Shown: piece by piece, positions 53,666 through 64,000 of the stretch
Position numbering within the stretch: position 1 is the stretch's first letter
Layout: each line of letters opens with the position of its first letter
NCBI GenBank assembly: GCA_946406115.1
Contig: OX291548.1
Span: forward strand, 6,622,373 to 6,686,372
DNA: 64,000 nt
Direction: 5' to 3'
DNA from: Apoda limacodes
Taxonomy: Eukaryota > Arthropoda > Insecta > Lepidoptera > Limacodidae
Program-made: the position numbers and the translations under genes
Notes under the pieces: model-generated
The model's database searches: none
Seen by the model: the letters and a program-made list of their open reading frames with translations, nothing else
Told to the model about the DNA's origin: nothing

Positions 53666-56220
53666 TTGACCATATGCAAAAAATCATTAAAAACTTTATA
53701 TGCCAATGTACGCAGTTTAGTAAAACCCGGCAAATTTGATGAACTTAGATGTATTGTACAAAAATTCAGTATCCAACTACAACTTATTATATTGACCGAA
53801 ACGTGGATTAAATCAGACGAGGAAGCTATGAGATTTAAAATACCCGGATATACACACTATTACAACTATAGATTAAATAGTAGAGGTGGCGGTGTCTCAA
53901 TATTTGTTCATGATGACTTGAAACAAAATATTATCGAAGATAAGACAGTAAACGATAATCACTTTCTGTGGATACATATTGACAAATTTTCTTTGGAAAT
54001 AGGCGTCGTATACCGAAAACCAGACCACAAACACTTCACGGACTTCTTAAACATCTATTCTGAGCAACTTGAGAAAAAAAGACGAGTACTAGTGTTCGGG
54101 GATTTTAACCTGAATTTGCTAAGTACAGAAGCTGCTGTTGTCAATTACAAAGAAATCCTCAAAGAAACTGGTTTTGAAATTATAAACAAAATTGATGAGT
54201 TTTACTGTACGCGTGAGACCAATACTACGAAATCAGTAATAGATCACGTTTGTTCCAACCTTAAAGAAGAACACAATTATTACTTTTGTGTAATTGAATC
54301 ACGAATGTCTAATCATAAAAAGATTTATTTTGAAGTTAAACAACTTCAGCCTAGAACCAACGATAATGTACGGTACACAAAAATTGATTACGACGTTCTG
54401 CACAAGAATTTTGCAAAAGACGCCTGCAATAACCAGAGAGACCTGTACTCGGTACTAGAACAGAAATTACTCCGCAATATTGATAAAAGCAAAATTGTTA
54501 GAACAAAAATCCACAATCCACCACGACAAGATTGGATAAAGGGAGAACTTTTAAGTGAAATAAATGTTAGAAACACATTATGGCATAAATACAAAAAGAA
54601 CCCTGAGGATCAAAATATAAAATACAAATTTTGAAAAAAAACGAAATGAAGTAGCTGTTAACATCCAGGAAACAAAAAAGCATTACTACCACAAAGTATT
54701 TGGGGACTGCAAAAAGAAACCAAAAAAAATGTGGACCCTTATATACATACAGTCTGTGTAACAATAAAGTTAAAGATGTTCCAGCACCTAGTAAACTCCA
54801 AATTTCTCAGGATTCCTTTATTAGTGATGAGAAATTAATTTGTAATGCTTTTAATGATTTTTTTTCATCTATTGGTTCGATACTGGCGAGTCAAATACCT
54901 AAAAAACATTCTTATGATCAAAACTCAACAGATTCACCAATCCGTACTCACTTTCCTCTTTAGCATCAACGACAAAAGATGAAGTTGAAAGATTAATTGA
55001 TATTCAAACTCAAACACTAGCTCAGGTTTTGATGGTATAAATACAAAAAGCATTAAATTTCTAAAAGAGCTCATTAGTGACGATCTCGCAAATTGTATCA
55101 ATAAATGTTCACAAAAATTAAAATAAATATTGATACAAAACAATTAGTGCTAGGCGTATTCAATGATTTAAAAAAAAGCGTTCGATACCGTGAGTCTCGA
55201 ACTGCTACTTAATAAATTAAAAAAAAATAGGGATATCGGGAATAGCCTAAGATATATTTGTATCCTATCTATCAAACAGATATCAGGTAGTAAAACTAGG
55301 CTCAAACCAAAGCAATCCGTGACACATTATCTGTGGTGTTCCGCAAGGATCGATAATAGGCCCTTTATTATTTTTGATATACATAAACAGCATTCATGAA
55401 GTTAGCCTTAAAGGAGAAATCACTATGTACGCAGATGATACTAGTCTGTTTTATTTCGGTCAAAACATAAACACTATTATTTCAGATGCACAGAACGATT
55501 TGAATTTAATAAACGAGTGGTTTCAGGCAAATCTTTTAACTATAAACATTTCTAAAACAAATTACATAATGTTTGCGGCAATAAATAAAAAGATCCAAAA
55601 TTACAATGCACTGACCATAAACAACAAAGCAATACGGAAGGTAGACGAAGAAAAATATTTAGGATTAATATTAGACAAATATTTTGAGTTGGAAGCCGCA
55701 CTTTAAAAAAATTAAATCGAAACTTTCTTCATTAACGGGAGCTTTAAAAGGTATTGTTAAATATCTACCAGTCCGAGTACGATACACCATCTATAATACC
55801 TTTGTAAAACCACATTTATACTACTTGATAGAAATATGGGGTAATGCGGCAAAAACCAACCTAAAATGTTTACAAGTAGCTCAAAATAAGCTGGTCAAGA
55901 CATTGTTTCATTAAGATTTTCTAACACCAAGTAAACAAGTTTATGCTAAAACTAAAATAATGAAAATTAGACAAATACACATTTATTACAATTGTATCTC
56001 AATTCGTAAAATTCTTAATAAAGACATACATTCTCAAATTACGTTCAGCAAAAGGTTAAATTATCAAAAACGTTCACTCAGGCGCGCCAACGACATTATT
56101 CTCCACTCTCCGCGGACGAATTATGGAAAAAGCAGTATTAAATATGAAGGCGCTCAGTTGTACAATAAACTTCCAAAAGATTTGACATCTTTAAGACTGC
56201 AAGTCTATATCTACTTTTAA
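53666..56220 (+). pseudogene. LINE (family B) ORF2: endonuclease and reverse transcriptase, broken
   Basis: The N-terminal endonuclease is intact over 53,666-54,634 (starts at a TTG; KTLYANVRSLVKPGKFDEL; LTETW; VFGDFNLNLL; SRMSNHKKI). After this come several frameshifts (near 54,634, 54,960, 55,160, 55,380, 55,690, 55,914). Reverse-transcriptase pieces include SGFDGINTKSIKFL, LKKAFDTV, a PQGSI-like region near 55,340, and MYADDTSLFYF at about 55,425. The segment between the SGFDG and FDTV motifs is too short, so 200-300 bases are deleted (inference). The C-terminus ends with GAQLYNKLPKDLTSLRLQV. CR1/jockey-like. Confidence 0.87.
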
Positions 56221-56300
56221 AAAATTACTTAAATTCTATGTGATGAACAAAACAGATACATATGCAGGAACAACTACAAAAAAAAAAAAAAAAAAAATAC

Positions 56301-57450
56301 ATACATATACTATATTTTCCAAATACATATCCACTAACTAAAGTTCATTAATAAATACATTTTAATATATTTTCATATACCAAAGTTCTATAATAAATAC
56401 ATATGCTATATGAATAAATATAAAAATAAACCTAATAACTGGCATAGACTAAATTACTTATAAATTTACATACATAAATAATATGATGTAAAATTATAAA
56501 TTCATATTGTACATATTATTAATTTATTACGTTCTAAAAAACTTATTACACGGTAATTGCACTAAGTATACATAACATATAGGAACCTATACATAGGAAT
56601 GAATGTATAAGCCACATCTAGACGCACTTATTCCGCGTGCAGTTGAAACAAATAAACACCTTTCGTTCACGTAATATAAACCAGTTATAATAGGTGTTAG
56701 GTGTTTCACTCTGGCAGATGGTACCTTTGGTAAAATTAATTACGTGTTTTTTTTTCTTAGTAGTACCCACTTTTTATTATTAGTATATATTATTGCCTAT
56801 TTTACTTACTCTGAGCGTAATATGCTCAAACTAAATGTTGTGTGTGTGTCTAGTTTATTATGTTAATAAGTATGTGTTTACTAAAGTGATTGTTCTCTGA
56901 AAATTTCTCATGTAAGTGAATTGAATTCTTTTGAGAAATAAAAGTTCTTTAACCACAAAAGCTGGTCTAATAGAGATTAGCAGTGTTTGAGGTAATTAAG
57001 CTTTTCGCAGTAGGTTAAGGAATCTCTGTCATAATGATATTTTTTTCATTTTTAAGCGTCCAATCGACTTAAAGTTTGATCTAAAAACGATGAAACTAAA
57101 GTAATTCGAGAACCAAGATCTAAAGCTCCAATTAGGATAGTCTGTAGAGCAATCAAATTCTTAATAGCTTACAAGAACTTACAATAGATACATCGTGTTT
57201 GGGCTCAATGAGTTAGTTGCGAAGTCAATGTTTGAAGCACAAAAGGATTTTTTGATTTTATCACGGATTCCGGAGGTATTCAAGGGAAACCTTTAATAAT
57301 GAACAAGAAGGATATAGCGATTGTGTTATTGCACCTACTATAAAATAAAATATTTTAGTGAAAAGTTAAGGAAAGTCGGATATGCTTACCTTTAACTAGC
57401 ACTTCGCAAATAGTTACAAGACAAATATAGGAGTTTTACTTTAGCATCAT
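56301..57450. other. AT-rich non-coding sequence between two LINEs
   Basis: 'ctaataactggcatagacta' and similar AT-rich text; no gene found. Confidence 0.5.
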
Positions 57451-58007
57451 ATCATTATTATTATTATTATTATTATTATACTTTATTGCATCAACATAAA
57501 AAATTTACAAACAAAACATATTTACAAATAGATAAAAACAAAAGGCGGTCTTATCGCTTTAAAGCGATTTCTTCCAGACAACCTTTGGGTAGAGGAAATA
57601 ATAAGGTTAAACAAAGTATAGTAGGTGTGTTTCGATACAGTTATTAAGAAGTATATATATAATACAATAATGCATATAAAATAAATAATTACACATAAAT
57701 AACATATATGAATAATGTATGTATAAATACACATAAATAGAAGTACATATATAAATACACATGTATAATAAATATAATAATAATAGTACTACGTATAAGT
57801 AAATATATATAAACAAATATAGGTAGTGATGTTATTTTAGTTCTTCAAGTAATGAGCAATAATAAGATTTTTAAATATTGCCTTCAATTTTGCTCTTTTT
57901 ATTTCTAAAGGTAAAGCGTTCCATAATCTAACAGCCTTTACAGTAAAAGAATCATTATAAAATTGTGAGGAATGCAAAGGAATTTTTAGCATCCAGCGTG
58001 TAGTCTC

Positions 58008-59122
58008 TCAAAGAGAAGTATTTCCGATAAAATTAAAACGTTTCTTTAAGTATACTGGTGTGTTTGAATTGAACAGGACGTTATACAGAAGAAAGAGAAC
58101 ATGAGCATCCCGGCGAAGTCGAATTGGGAGCCACTTGAGCTTTGATCTGAATTCGGAAATATAGTCGTACTTACGTAGACCAAATATGAGTCTAATGCAG
58201 AAGTTTTGAAGTCGCTCAAGTTTATTAAGCTGCTCCTCGGTAAGGTCAATATAACTAGCATCAGCATAATCGAGAATAGGCAGAAGAAGAGATTTCGCAA
58301 GAGCAATTTTAGTGGGAATTGGTAAAAAATTGCGCAATCTGCCTAAGATTTAGCTGAAGCAAATATTTTCTTACTAACTTCCTTTATTTGCGAACCCCAA
58401 GATAGTGTTCGATCGATAAATATACCCAGGTTTTTAACTGTGTCTTTGTAAGGGATGGAAACTCCGTTCACAGTTACTAATGGGAGTTCGTTCCAGTCAA
58501 TATTGGATATAAGTCTCGAACTGCCTACGATGATTGCTTGTGTTTTCGTAGGATTAACAATGAGGCCATAGGATTCACTCCATTTAACAATTTGATCAAG
58601 GTCTCGATTAATTATTGAGATAGCGTTTGTCAATTCACTAATAGGAGTTTGTGTGTAAATCTGAAGATCGTCTGCATAGAGATGGTAGAGAGAAGATAAT
58701 TGAGATGTTATAGAATTAATGAAAATAGCAAACAGGAGAGGAGACAAAACGCCACCTTGCGGAACACCAGCGGCTGTGTTGCACCAGTCAGATAGAGTAT
58801 CATCGACTTTTATGCGCTGCCGGCGTCCACGCAAGTAACTATGAAACCAATCGATAACGATTGGAGAAATGTTAAGAGAACTAAGAATAAGTAGCAGAAT
58901 GTCCAGATCCACGGTGTTAAAAGCGTTGCTAAAATCTAAGAGTGTCAGAACCGTGACATCTTTATTTTCCATGCCAAAACGTATATCGTCAGTTATTTTG
59001 ACAAGTGCAGTAGTCATACTATGACCGGGACGGAAACCAGATTGTAAGGGATTTAAAAGGTTGTTTCTTGTAAGAAAATGGGATAACTGATGATATACAA
59101 GCCGTTCCAAAACTTTTGACAA
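58008..59122 (-). pseudogene. Reverse transcriptase of LINE family C, one or two shifts
   Basis: ORF 59,122-58,343 holds most of the domain in one frame: SKVLERLVYHQLSHFL, LDFSNAFNTVDL, AAGVPQGGVLSPLLFAIFIN, LYADDLQIY and the thumb region (KNLGIFIDRTLSWGSQI). A shift near 58,340 moves the frame to 58,337-58,008 (LPIPTKIALAKSLLLPILDY, RLQNFCIRLIFGL). All polymerase motifs are present, so this is the best preserved reverse transcriptase in the window. The region upstream to 59,575 has a further break near 59,150. Confidence 0.9.
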
Positions 59123-59574
59123 GAAAGGAAGAATGGATATAGGACGAAAATCAGAAAAGGAGGATGGATTATATTTCTTTGGTAAGGGAATTACATGGAA
59201 ATGGAATGATTCAGGATATTGGTAATGACAGGAGTTATAATATCAAGGATGGGAACGATCATATTACGACTAATGCAATCTTCACCTACAGCATTGGATG
59301 AAATGGCGAGTATGTTCTTCTTAACATCGCAATCAGAAAATCGATTAAGAAAAAAAGGAGGAAAGTCAGGAGTTGGCAATGAAGAAAGTGAGTTTAATGT
59401 TTTATTTTTTTTGTTGCTGGCAAAGTCAACGTTAGAAATAAAGTGTTGATTAAGGAGATTGATATCAGTATTATTTGAAATAGAAGGAAGTTTCGTTTTC
59501 CCAACTCCTAACGACTTAAGAAATTTCCAGACTTTTGCTGGATCACCGCTTTCAACGGATTTGTGAATATGGCG

Positions 59575-60033
59575 TCATTGTGCACCTCTACACATCCTAT
59601 TGCAGCGATTCCTCAAGAGTGTGTATTTTGTACGATTACTGTCGCTAGGATTAACCTTGTATTTGGTCTTGGCACGATTTCTTTTCGTCATCAAAGATTT
59701 TATTTCGTCCGTAAGCCAGGGTGCCGGAACATGTTTGATTTTAACGGTATGTATAGGAGCATGAATGTTATACAAATCGATAATAAATGAGTTAAATAAT
59801 CTTATTTTTTCATCAACAGTAGGCGCATTAATGACCATAGACCAATCGATGTTGCAAGCATCATCGGACAGGAGTTTAATATCCATCCCACTAAAATTGC
59901 GTTGCTGAAGCATTCTCGATTTGGATTGGGGAGGACGAATCTTGTATGATAAGTAAACCAAGTCATGGTATGAAAAAGCGTCAGCAGCGCACTGACCATG
60001 TTTAAAAACGTGTGTGGGAGAAGAAACTATCAT
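59575..60033 (-). pseudogene. End of endonuclease and linker of LINE family C
   Basis: A 152-codon open frame containing MIVSSPTHVFKHGQCAADAF, SYHDLVYLSYKI and PAPWLTDEIKSLMTKRNRAK, the SDH-type end of the endonuclease followed by the basic linker. The frame leading to the reverse transcriptase is interrupted between 59,575 and 59,122. Confidence 0.85.
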
Positions 60034-60095
60034 TAAGTCCAGTAAAGAGGGAGTGCTATTGGGAAAAAATCCTGAAAAATTAACAACACGGATAT

Positions 60096-60884
60096 GTATA
60101 ATAACGTTGTCGTATTACTAAAACAGTATGGGTTTCGTAATGTGTGTATTGTATTGATAATAGTCATCGGAACTCAATTACGTGTATTTTTCGTGATTTT
60201 AATTAATGTGTATTGATTTACTTACATATAAATAAGATTAAAAAAAGGATTAATCCTGTAGGTATGTCCCTGCGTGTAGCTTTATGTTTGTCATTCCATT
60301 CTTTGTATTACCTATAACTTTTTATGAATCATGATGCTGTTTCGTCAATTTTACATATTAAAGGTGATAAATTAAAGTAAAGACTATAAAATTTATAGTT
60401 GAATTGACGATCTAATTTAACTATTAATTCACTTGAATAAAAACATGATACAAGTAAGTCCGAGTTTGAATTGAATAAAATAGTTTTTACACAACCAAAT
60501 ACATTTCATCCGGGATATTTGAGCATCGCAACATGTCAAAAGTAAGTATGAAATATGCAGTTATTTATTGAAATATTCGTTTTCATCGAATGACTATCTT
60601 TCGTTTTTAGGATTTTGTAGTAGTTGTAAAAAACTGTTTTAAATTTACTTCGTTACTCATATATCTGTTAGTAAAGTAAATAATTAAAGCGATGCATTGA
60701 GAGCTCGCGGGTGTCATACGACTGTTTTCAACACACTTGAGGAACAGTAAATACTTATATTAAAAAAGTTGATATTTAATTAAATCTAATAGTTTTAATA
60801 ACAAGTGCGTAATGGACGCTATTAAGAAGCTGAAAACGGTGCATTAAAGGCTGCTTTATGAGGTAGTGTGTTAAAAATGAAACG
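60096..60884. other. AT-rich non-coding sequence
   Basis: No gene or recognised repeat. Confidence 0.45.
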
Positions 60885-61105
60885 GTTAGGTTATGGAATA
60901 AGCTACCTCTCGGTGTTTTCTCTAAGGACTACTGTATAATGTTTTCAAAAAGGAAATTATTAAATTTTTGAACCTTACGTCCGAAAAGCGCGGCGCGAGT
61001 GACGCTTTAGGTGATGCAAGGGCCCATAGGCTTCGGTGACCGCTTACCATCAGGCGGACCGCAAGCTTGATTGTCACCTTAGCGGTAGGTATAACAAAAG
61101 GACCT
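60885..61105 (+). mobile_element. 3' fragment of LINE family A
   Basis: 'gttatggaataagctacctc' through 'ggtgaccgcttaccatcagg' and 'attgtcaccttagcggtagg' matches the last ~215 bases of the family, diverged. Confidence 0.85.
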
Positions 61106-61424
61106 AAAAATTTGTTAGGATATTAACAAAAGTAATGGAAATATTTTGGAAAAGAATATTTTCTGACTACCCTGCCCTATCCTGAGTTCCTGACTTACTC
61201 CTAATTGTTCGTCAGGAGCTGGTATTCCATCTGATGCTTTAAAGTTCGTGATTTATTATAAATGCGAGTATAAATCACCTGAGATACACAGCGTGAGAGG
61301 CACATTTTGATGTTGGTGAGCATCCTGCCGCTGGTTACCCCTTTATAGGGGTAAAAAACCAAAACACGTCAATAAACCTATCCGGACATAATAACAAACT
61401 TTTTGCGGTTTTAATTAAGACTAG
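61106..61424. other. Non-coding sequence between two LINE tails
   Basis: No gene or recognised repeat. Confidence 0.4.
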
Positions 61425-61575
61425 GTTTTTTGAGAAAAAGTGATCAGATTATTAAATAGTCGCAACGCGCCAGTGATGCCTCTGATATTGAAAGCGTTTA
61501 TCGGCTTCGGTACCGCTAAAGTCAGGCGGGCTAAAGTTAGGTTGCCACTTTGGCGGTATGAAAAAGAAAAAAAAT
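61425..61575 (+). mobile_element. Diverged 3' fragment of LINE family A
   Basis: 'tagtcgcaacgcgccagtga', 'tcggcttcggtaccgctaaa' and 'ttgccactttggcggtatga' follow the family order with many differences; an old copy. Confidence 0.7.
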
Positions 61576-62194
61576 ATCTTTTATTTTGAGAAAAAAGAAA
61601 AACTTATGATATTCCTTCAGTGTTATCAGTTAAAAGTGAAATAGATCGTTTGTAACCAATTTTATTTTGATTGCCGTAGGATTTTAATTATAAAAATAGT
61701 TTCAAGAAGACATATCTACTATTTTTCAAATTATTTACGTGTTCTTGTTTAAAATGGCAATATTGCACATTAAAACACAAATCGGTTATTTAATTAAAAT
61801 CAACAGATATCCGTTGTAAAATTTTGTTATAATTTTAAACACGTATCAATAATTGCCTGTAACATTTTATGGAAACAAATCACTGCTATTGGAAAAAATG
61901 CCACTAATGGTGGGTGGGCGACGATCTTATTCAATTTAATGTTTATTTCTTTTTAATGTCCTATATGAAAATGGGCTATGTAAATGAAACCACTGGTACC
62001 TATTATGAAAACCTCTTCGCCTCTTTAACACGAAAACACTTTTAGTACTGATAAAGTTTGTTTGTAACATTTCGTGGATACAGTTGTTTTATAAAATAAC
62101 CCATAATTGCATGAAATGTCCTTTCTTAATAAATTAAAAAATCTAACATAAAAATATATCAGACAATTATTTATAAAAGCTTCATTTACTTACT
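61576..62194. other. AT-rich non-coding sequence
   Basis: No gene or recognised repeat. Confidence 0.4.
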
Positions 62195-62510
62195 AGACTT
62201 TGCCAGCGGCTCCGCCCGCCCTAAATTCGGTTATCGGCGTGGAACTCCTTAATTATCTCCTTAATTATACTAATAAAGTTTGCTATAGCAAGCTATAACT
62301 ACATCTATTGTTCTTTAAACTATTTTATAGTTATTCCCGCGGGAACTTTTGAATTTTTCGAGATAAAAAGCCTATGTGCTATTCCAGGACCTAACCTATA
62401 TGTATGCCAAATTTCATCCCGATGCGTCCAGTGATTAAAGCGTGATTAAGTCACAAACATCCATCCAGACATAAAAACTTACATTTATGATATTAGTAGG
62501 ATGTACTGTA
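62195..62510 (+). repeat. Dispersed repeat ('aaattcggttatcg' family), plus copy
   Basis: 'ccagcggctccgcccgccct', 'aaattcggttatcggcgtgg', 'ccaaatttcatcccgatgcg' and an end at 'gatattagtaggatgt'. Confidence 0.8.
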
Positions 62511-62617
62511 ATTTACATTATTTTGTACATTAGTTTGTCCGTATGTATTTTCTTTGATTTATTAGTTTCAATTATGAACTGAATTAAATAAACTTTTAAT
62601 GTTTTATCTTTGTTTTT

Positions 62618-63430
62618 TTATACCACTATGATGGCAAACAAGCTTAAGGCCTTAGATGTAGAGTGGCCACTGTAGCCTTTGGATGATTTTAGCACTTAGC
62701 GCATTACACGCATATTGCCAAACCTTTAAAAACTAATTACCTCCTTTTTAGGGGCCCCATACTGTAATCCTTAGGATAACCCTCGCCAGTGAGCTTACCA
62801 CAACCTACGCGTTCTAAACCCGCACTGTGGGTGACAATTTAGGTTCTAAGATATAAGGACAAAGTTCCTAGCGATGGCAAGCAGTGCGAAAAGCAAAAAT
62901 CGGAATCATTACAAACAATTTCTTTTAAGGCGTTTTATTAAAACGTTTCTACCGCAGGAGGCAAACTTACACTAGGAGGCAAAGTCAATCCTTAGACTAA
63001 GCGGTTCAATACCACTTACACCAAAGTATTTAGACCCGGCCGAGGCGCGCTTTAAGTAGGTACTTTTCCCCTACTGAGTTTGGAAACGTCAAATATTCTT
63101 ACAACTCGTCTTTGAATCGAAAAGGAACTTGCTGATATTTAGGTGCAAGGCTAGAGATGACAGCAGTATCTATGTAGGGCTGGAACGAACCTGATAAAGA
63201 AGCAACCTTTGTCACAATTTAGACTTGTACTGATGTACCTTGTAGAGTACCCCAAATTTCTTGGACGACAAGTTGACCTTGTCTTTTAAATGATCTCAGA
63301 AGTGAGCGTCTCGTTGGAGATTTTAACACAAAGGATCCTGTAATAGTCTTGGAGATATTGTAGATAGTGGTCTAAGGATTGTGTCATGCACAGTGAATGG
63401 GTTTTTTCTAAGGTTGAACGCGCAGACTTT
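62618..63430 (-). mobile_element. Old, strongly diverged fragment of LINE family A
   Basis: Starts with the reversed tail ('ataccactatgatggcaaac') and follows the family through 'gacgacaagttgaccttgtc' to 'cagtgaatgggttttttcta' near 63,400. No open frames remain. Confidence 0.75.
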
Positions 63431-64000
63431 TTTCTTGATTAGAAAGAGATTAGGTTTTTTCATGCCAACAAGTTATTTAGCCGCTTTGTATCACACGGTA
63501 TCGAGGTTTGTTGTTTTTGACGTAAAGGGATATTGCCTACTAATTAAATATATTATAAAATATGTATATGTCAATATTGATCTCGTAATGTAAGTAGTGT
63601 TTTCGTAAAATACTTTGGTTGATCAAAAAAAGGAGATATTGATTAGTAACTTATTAAGTTTCAAACCATATTTTTTTCTTTCAAATCTCTCATTTCTGAT
63701 GAAATTTCCCATGAATGGGTTAAACACCCAAAGCACCTTTTTATGATGTTAAATCAGTCCAAGGTAACCGTCCAAAACAGATTTTAGTTTTTGAATTAAA
63801 GTTGAAGGTCACTGCGTATATGGTTAATGACAACCACATCTCATTCCTCATCTATCCTCCACCAATTTATAGACTTATTGACTTTTTACCAAATATTTTT
63901 TGACTACGTCTCCCAATAAACTAAGAAACATGAAATGCTTAAATATTATAAAAATCTATTTGTCGGGCCTCGTATCTAAAAAAAAAAAAAAACTGGTTGC
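63431..64000. other. Non-coding sequence to the window edge
   Basis: No gene supported; an A run lies at 63,979-63,992. Confidence 0.4.

Larger units (their letters stand above)
52677..56300 (+). mobile_element. LINE family B copy, nearly full length
   Basis: ORF1 and ORF2 in order, then a short 3' UTR ending in an A run at 56,279-56,297. It is different in sequence from family A. Because ORF1 and the endonuclease are nearly open while the reverse transcriptase is riddled with shifts, damage seems concentrated in the second half. Confidence 0.85.
57451..60095 (-). mobile_element. LINE family C, 5'-truncated, with (ATT)n tail
   Basis: The minus-strand element starts inside the endonuclease (about 60,095: FPNSTPSLLDLMI), runs through the linker (YLSYKIRPPQS, PAPWLTDEIKSLM) and the reverse transcriptase, and ends in an (att)n microsatellite at 57,451-57,478, the kind of tail used by CR1/L2-like elements. 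AATAAAG precedes the tail. The 5' truncation is the usual outcome of target-primed integration. Confidence 0.92.

Noticed and set aside
57522..57816. Tyr/Ile/Leu-rich minus ORFs (69-70 codons)
   Set aside because: Produced by (TATA)-like low-complexity sequence in the 3' UTR of LINE family C.
59219..59790. Plus-strand ORFs of 75-76 codons
   Set aside because: Antisense shadows of the minus-strand LINE ORF2.

Overview
The window is AT-rich animal nuclear DNA, almost certainly from a moth or butterfly. The grounds are repeat families that I recognise as typical of Lepidoptera: LINE tails ending in a block reading 'ggtgaccgcttaccatcagg' followed by 'cttgtttgccacc', a tRNA-like SINE, and short elements with 'aaattcggttatcg' or 'cggccaagtgcgag'. 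Introns, AATAAA signals and the lack of operons fit. The species cannot be named from the sequence.

The main object is a virus-like integrated element of the Polinton/Maverick or adintovirus type at about 31.7-39.8 kb. Reading rightward it carries an uninterrupted 1184-residue family B DNA polymerase and a series of small genes with their own poly(A) signals. Reading leftward from the other end it carries a capsid cassette: an adenain-like protease remnant, a penton-like minor capsid protein, a 56-residue basic protein and a double jelly-roll major capsid protein. The last three are joined by ATGA stop/start overlaps. The two halves converge near 36.7 kb. The capsid side is broken: the capsid gene is frameshifted and its end runs in frame into a separate conserved Cys-rich domain, while the protease is frameshifted and cut by a LINE fragment. 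No integrase, packaging ATPase or terminal repeats were found, so this is an incomplete copy.

Immediately to the left lie the last two exons of a host gene that I do not recognise (30,293-31,404, + strand), with a poly(A) signal just before the viral element. Other weak host candidates are a signal-peptide first exon at 11.3 kb (- strand), a small GC-rich signal-peptide ORF at 43.8 kb (- strand), and a TATA promoter at 21.0 kb (+ strand).

The rest is mostly repeats. One jockey-like LINE family occurs at least nine times, including a long broken copy at 45.1-48.4 kb. A second LINE with ORF1 and ORF2 lies at 52.7-56.3 kb, and a third, on the - strand with an (ATT)n tail, at 57.45-60.1 kb. There is an internally deleted Tc1/mariner element with perfect 34-base inverted repeats (7.26-7.92 kb), a 984-base foldback element (49.4-50.35 kb), several hairpin elements, a 181-base higher-order tandem array (27.7-28.2 kb), and 262-, 145-, 77- and 60-base tandem repeats. 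An LTR-retrotransposon remnant with a protease motif is at the left edge. The intervening DNA shows no supportable genes.
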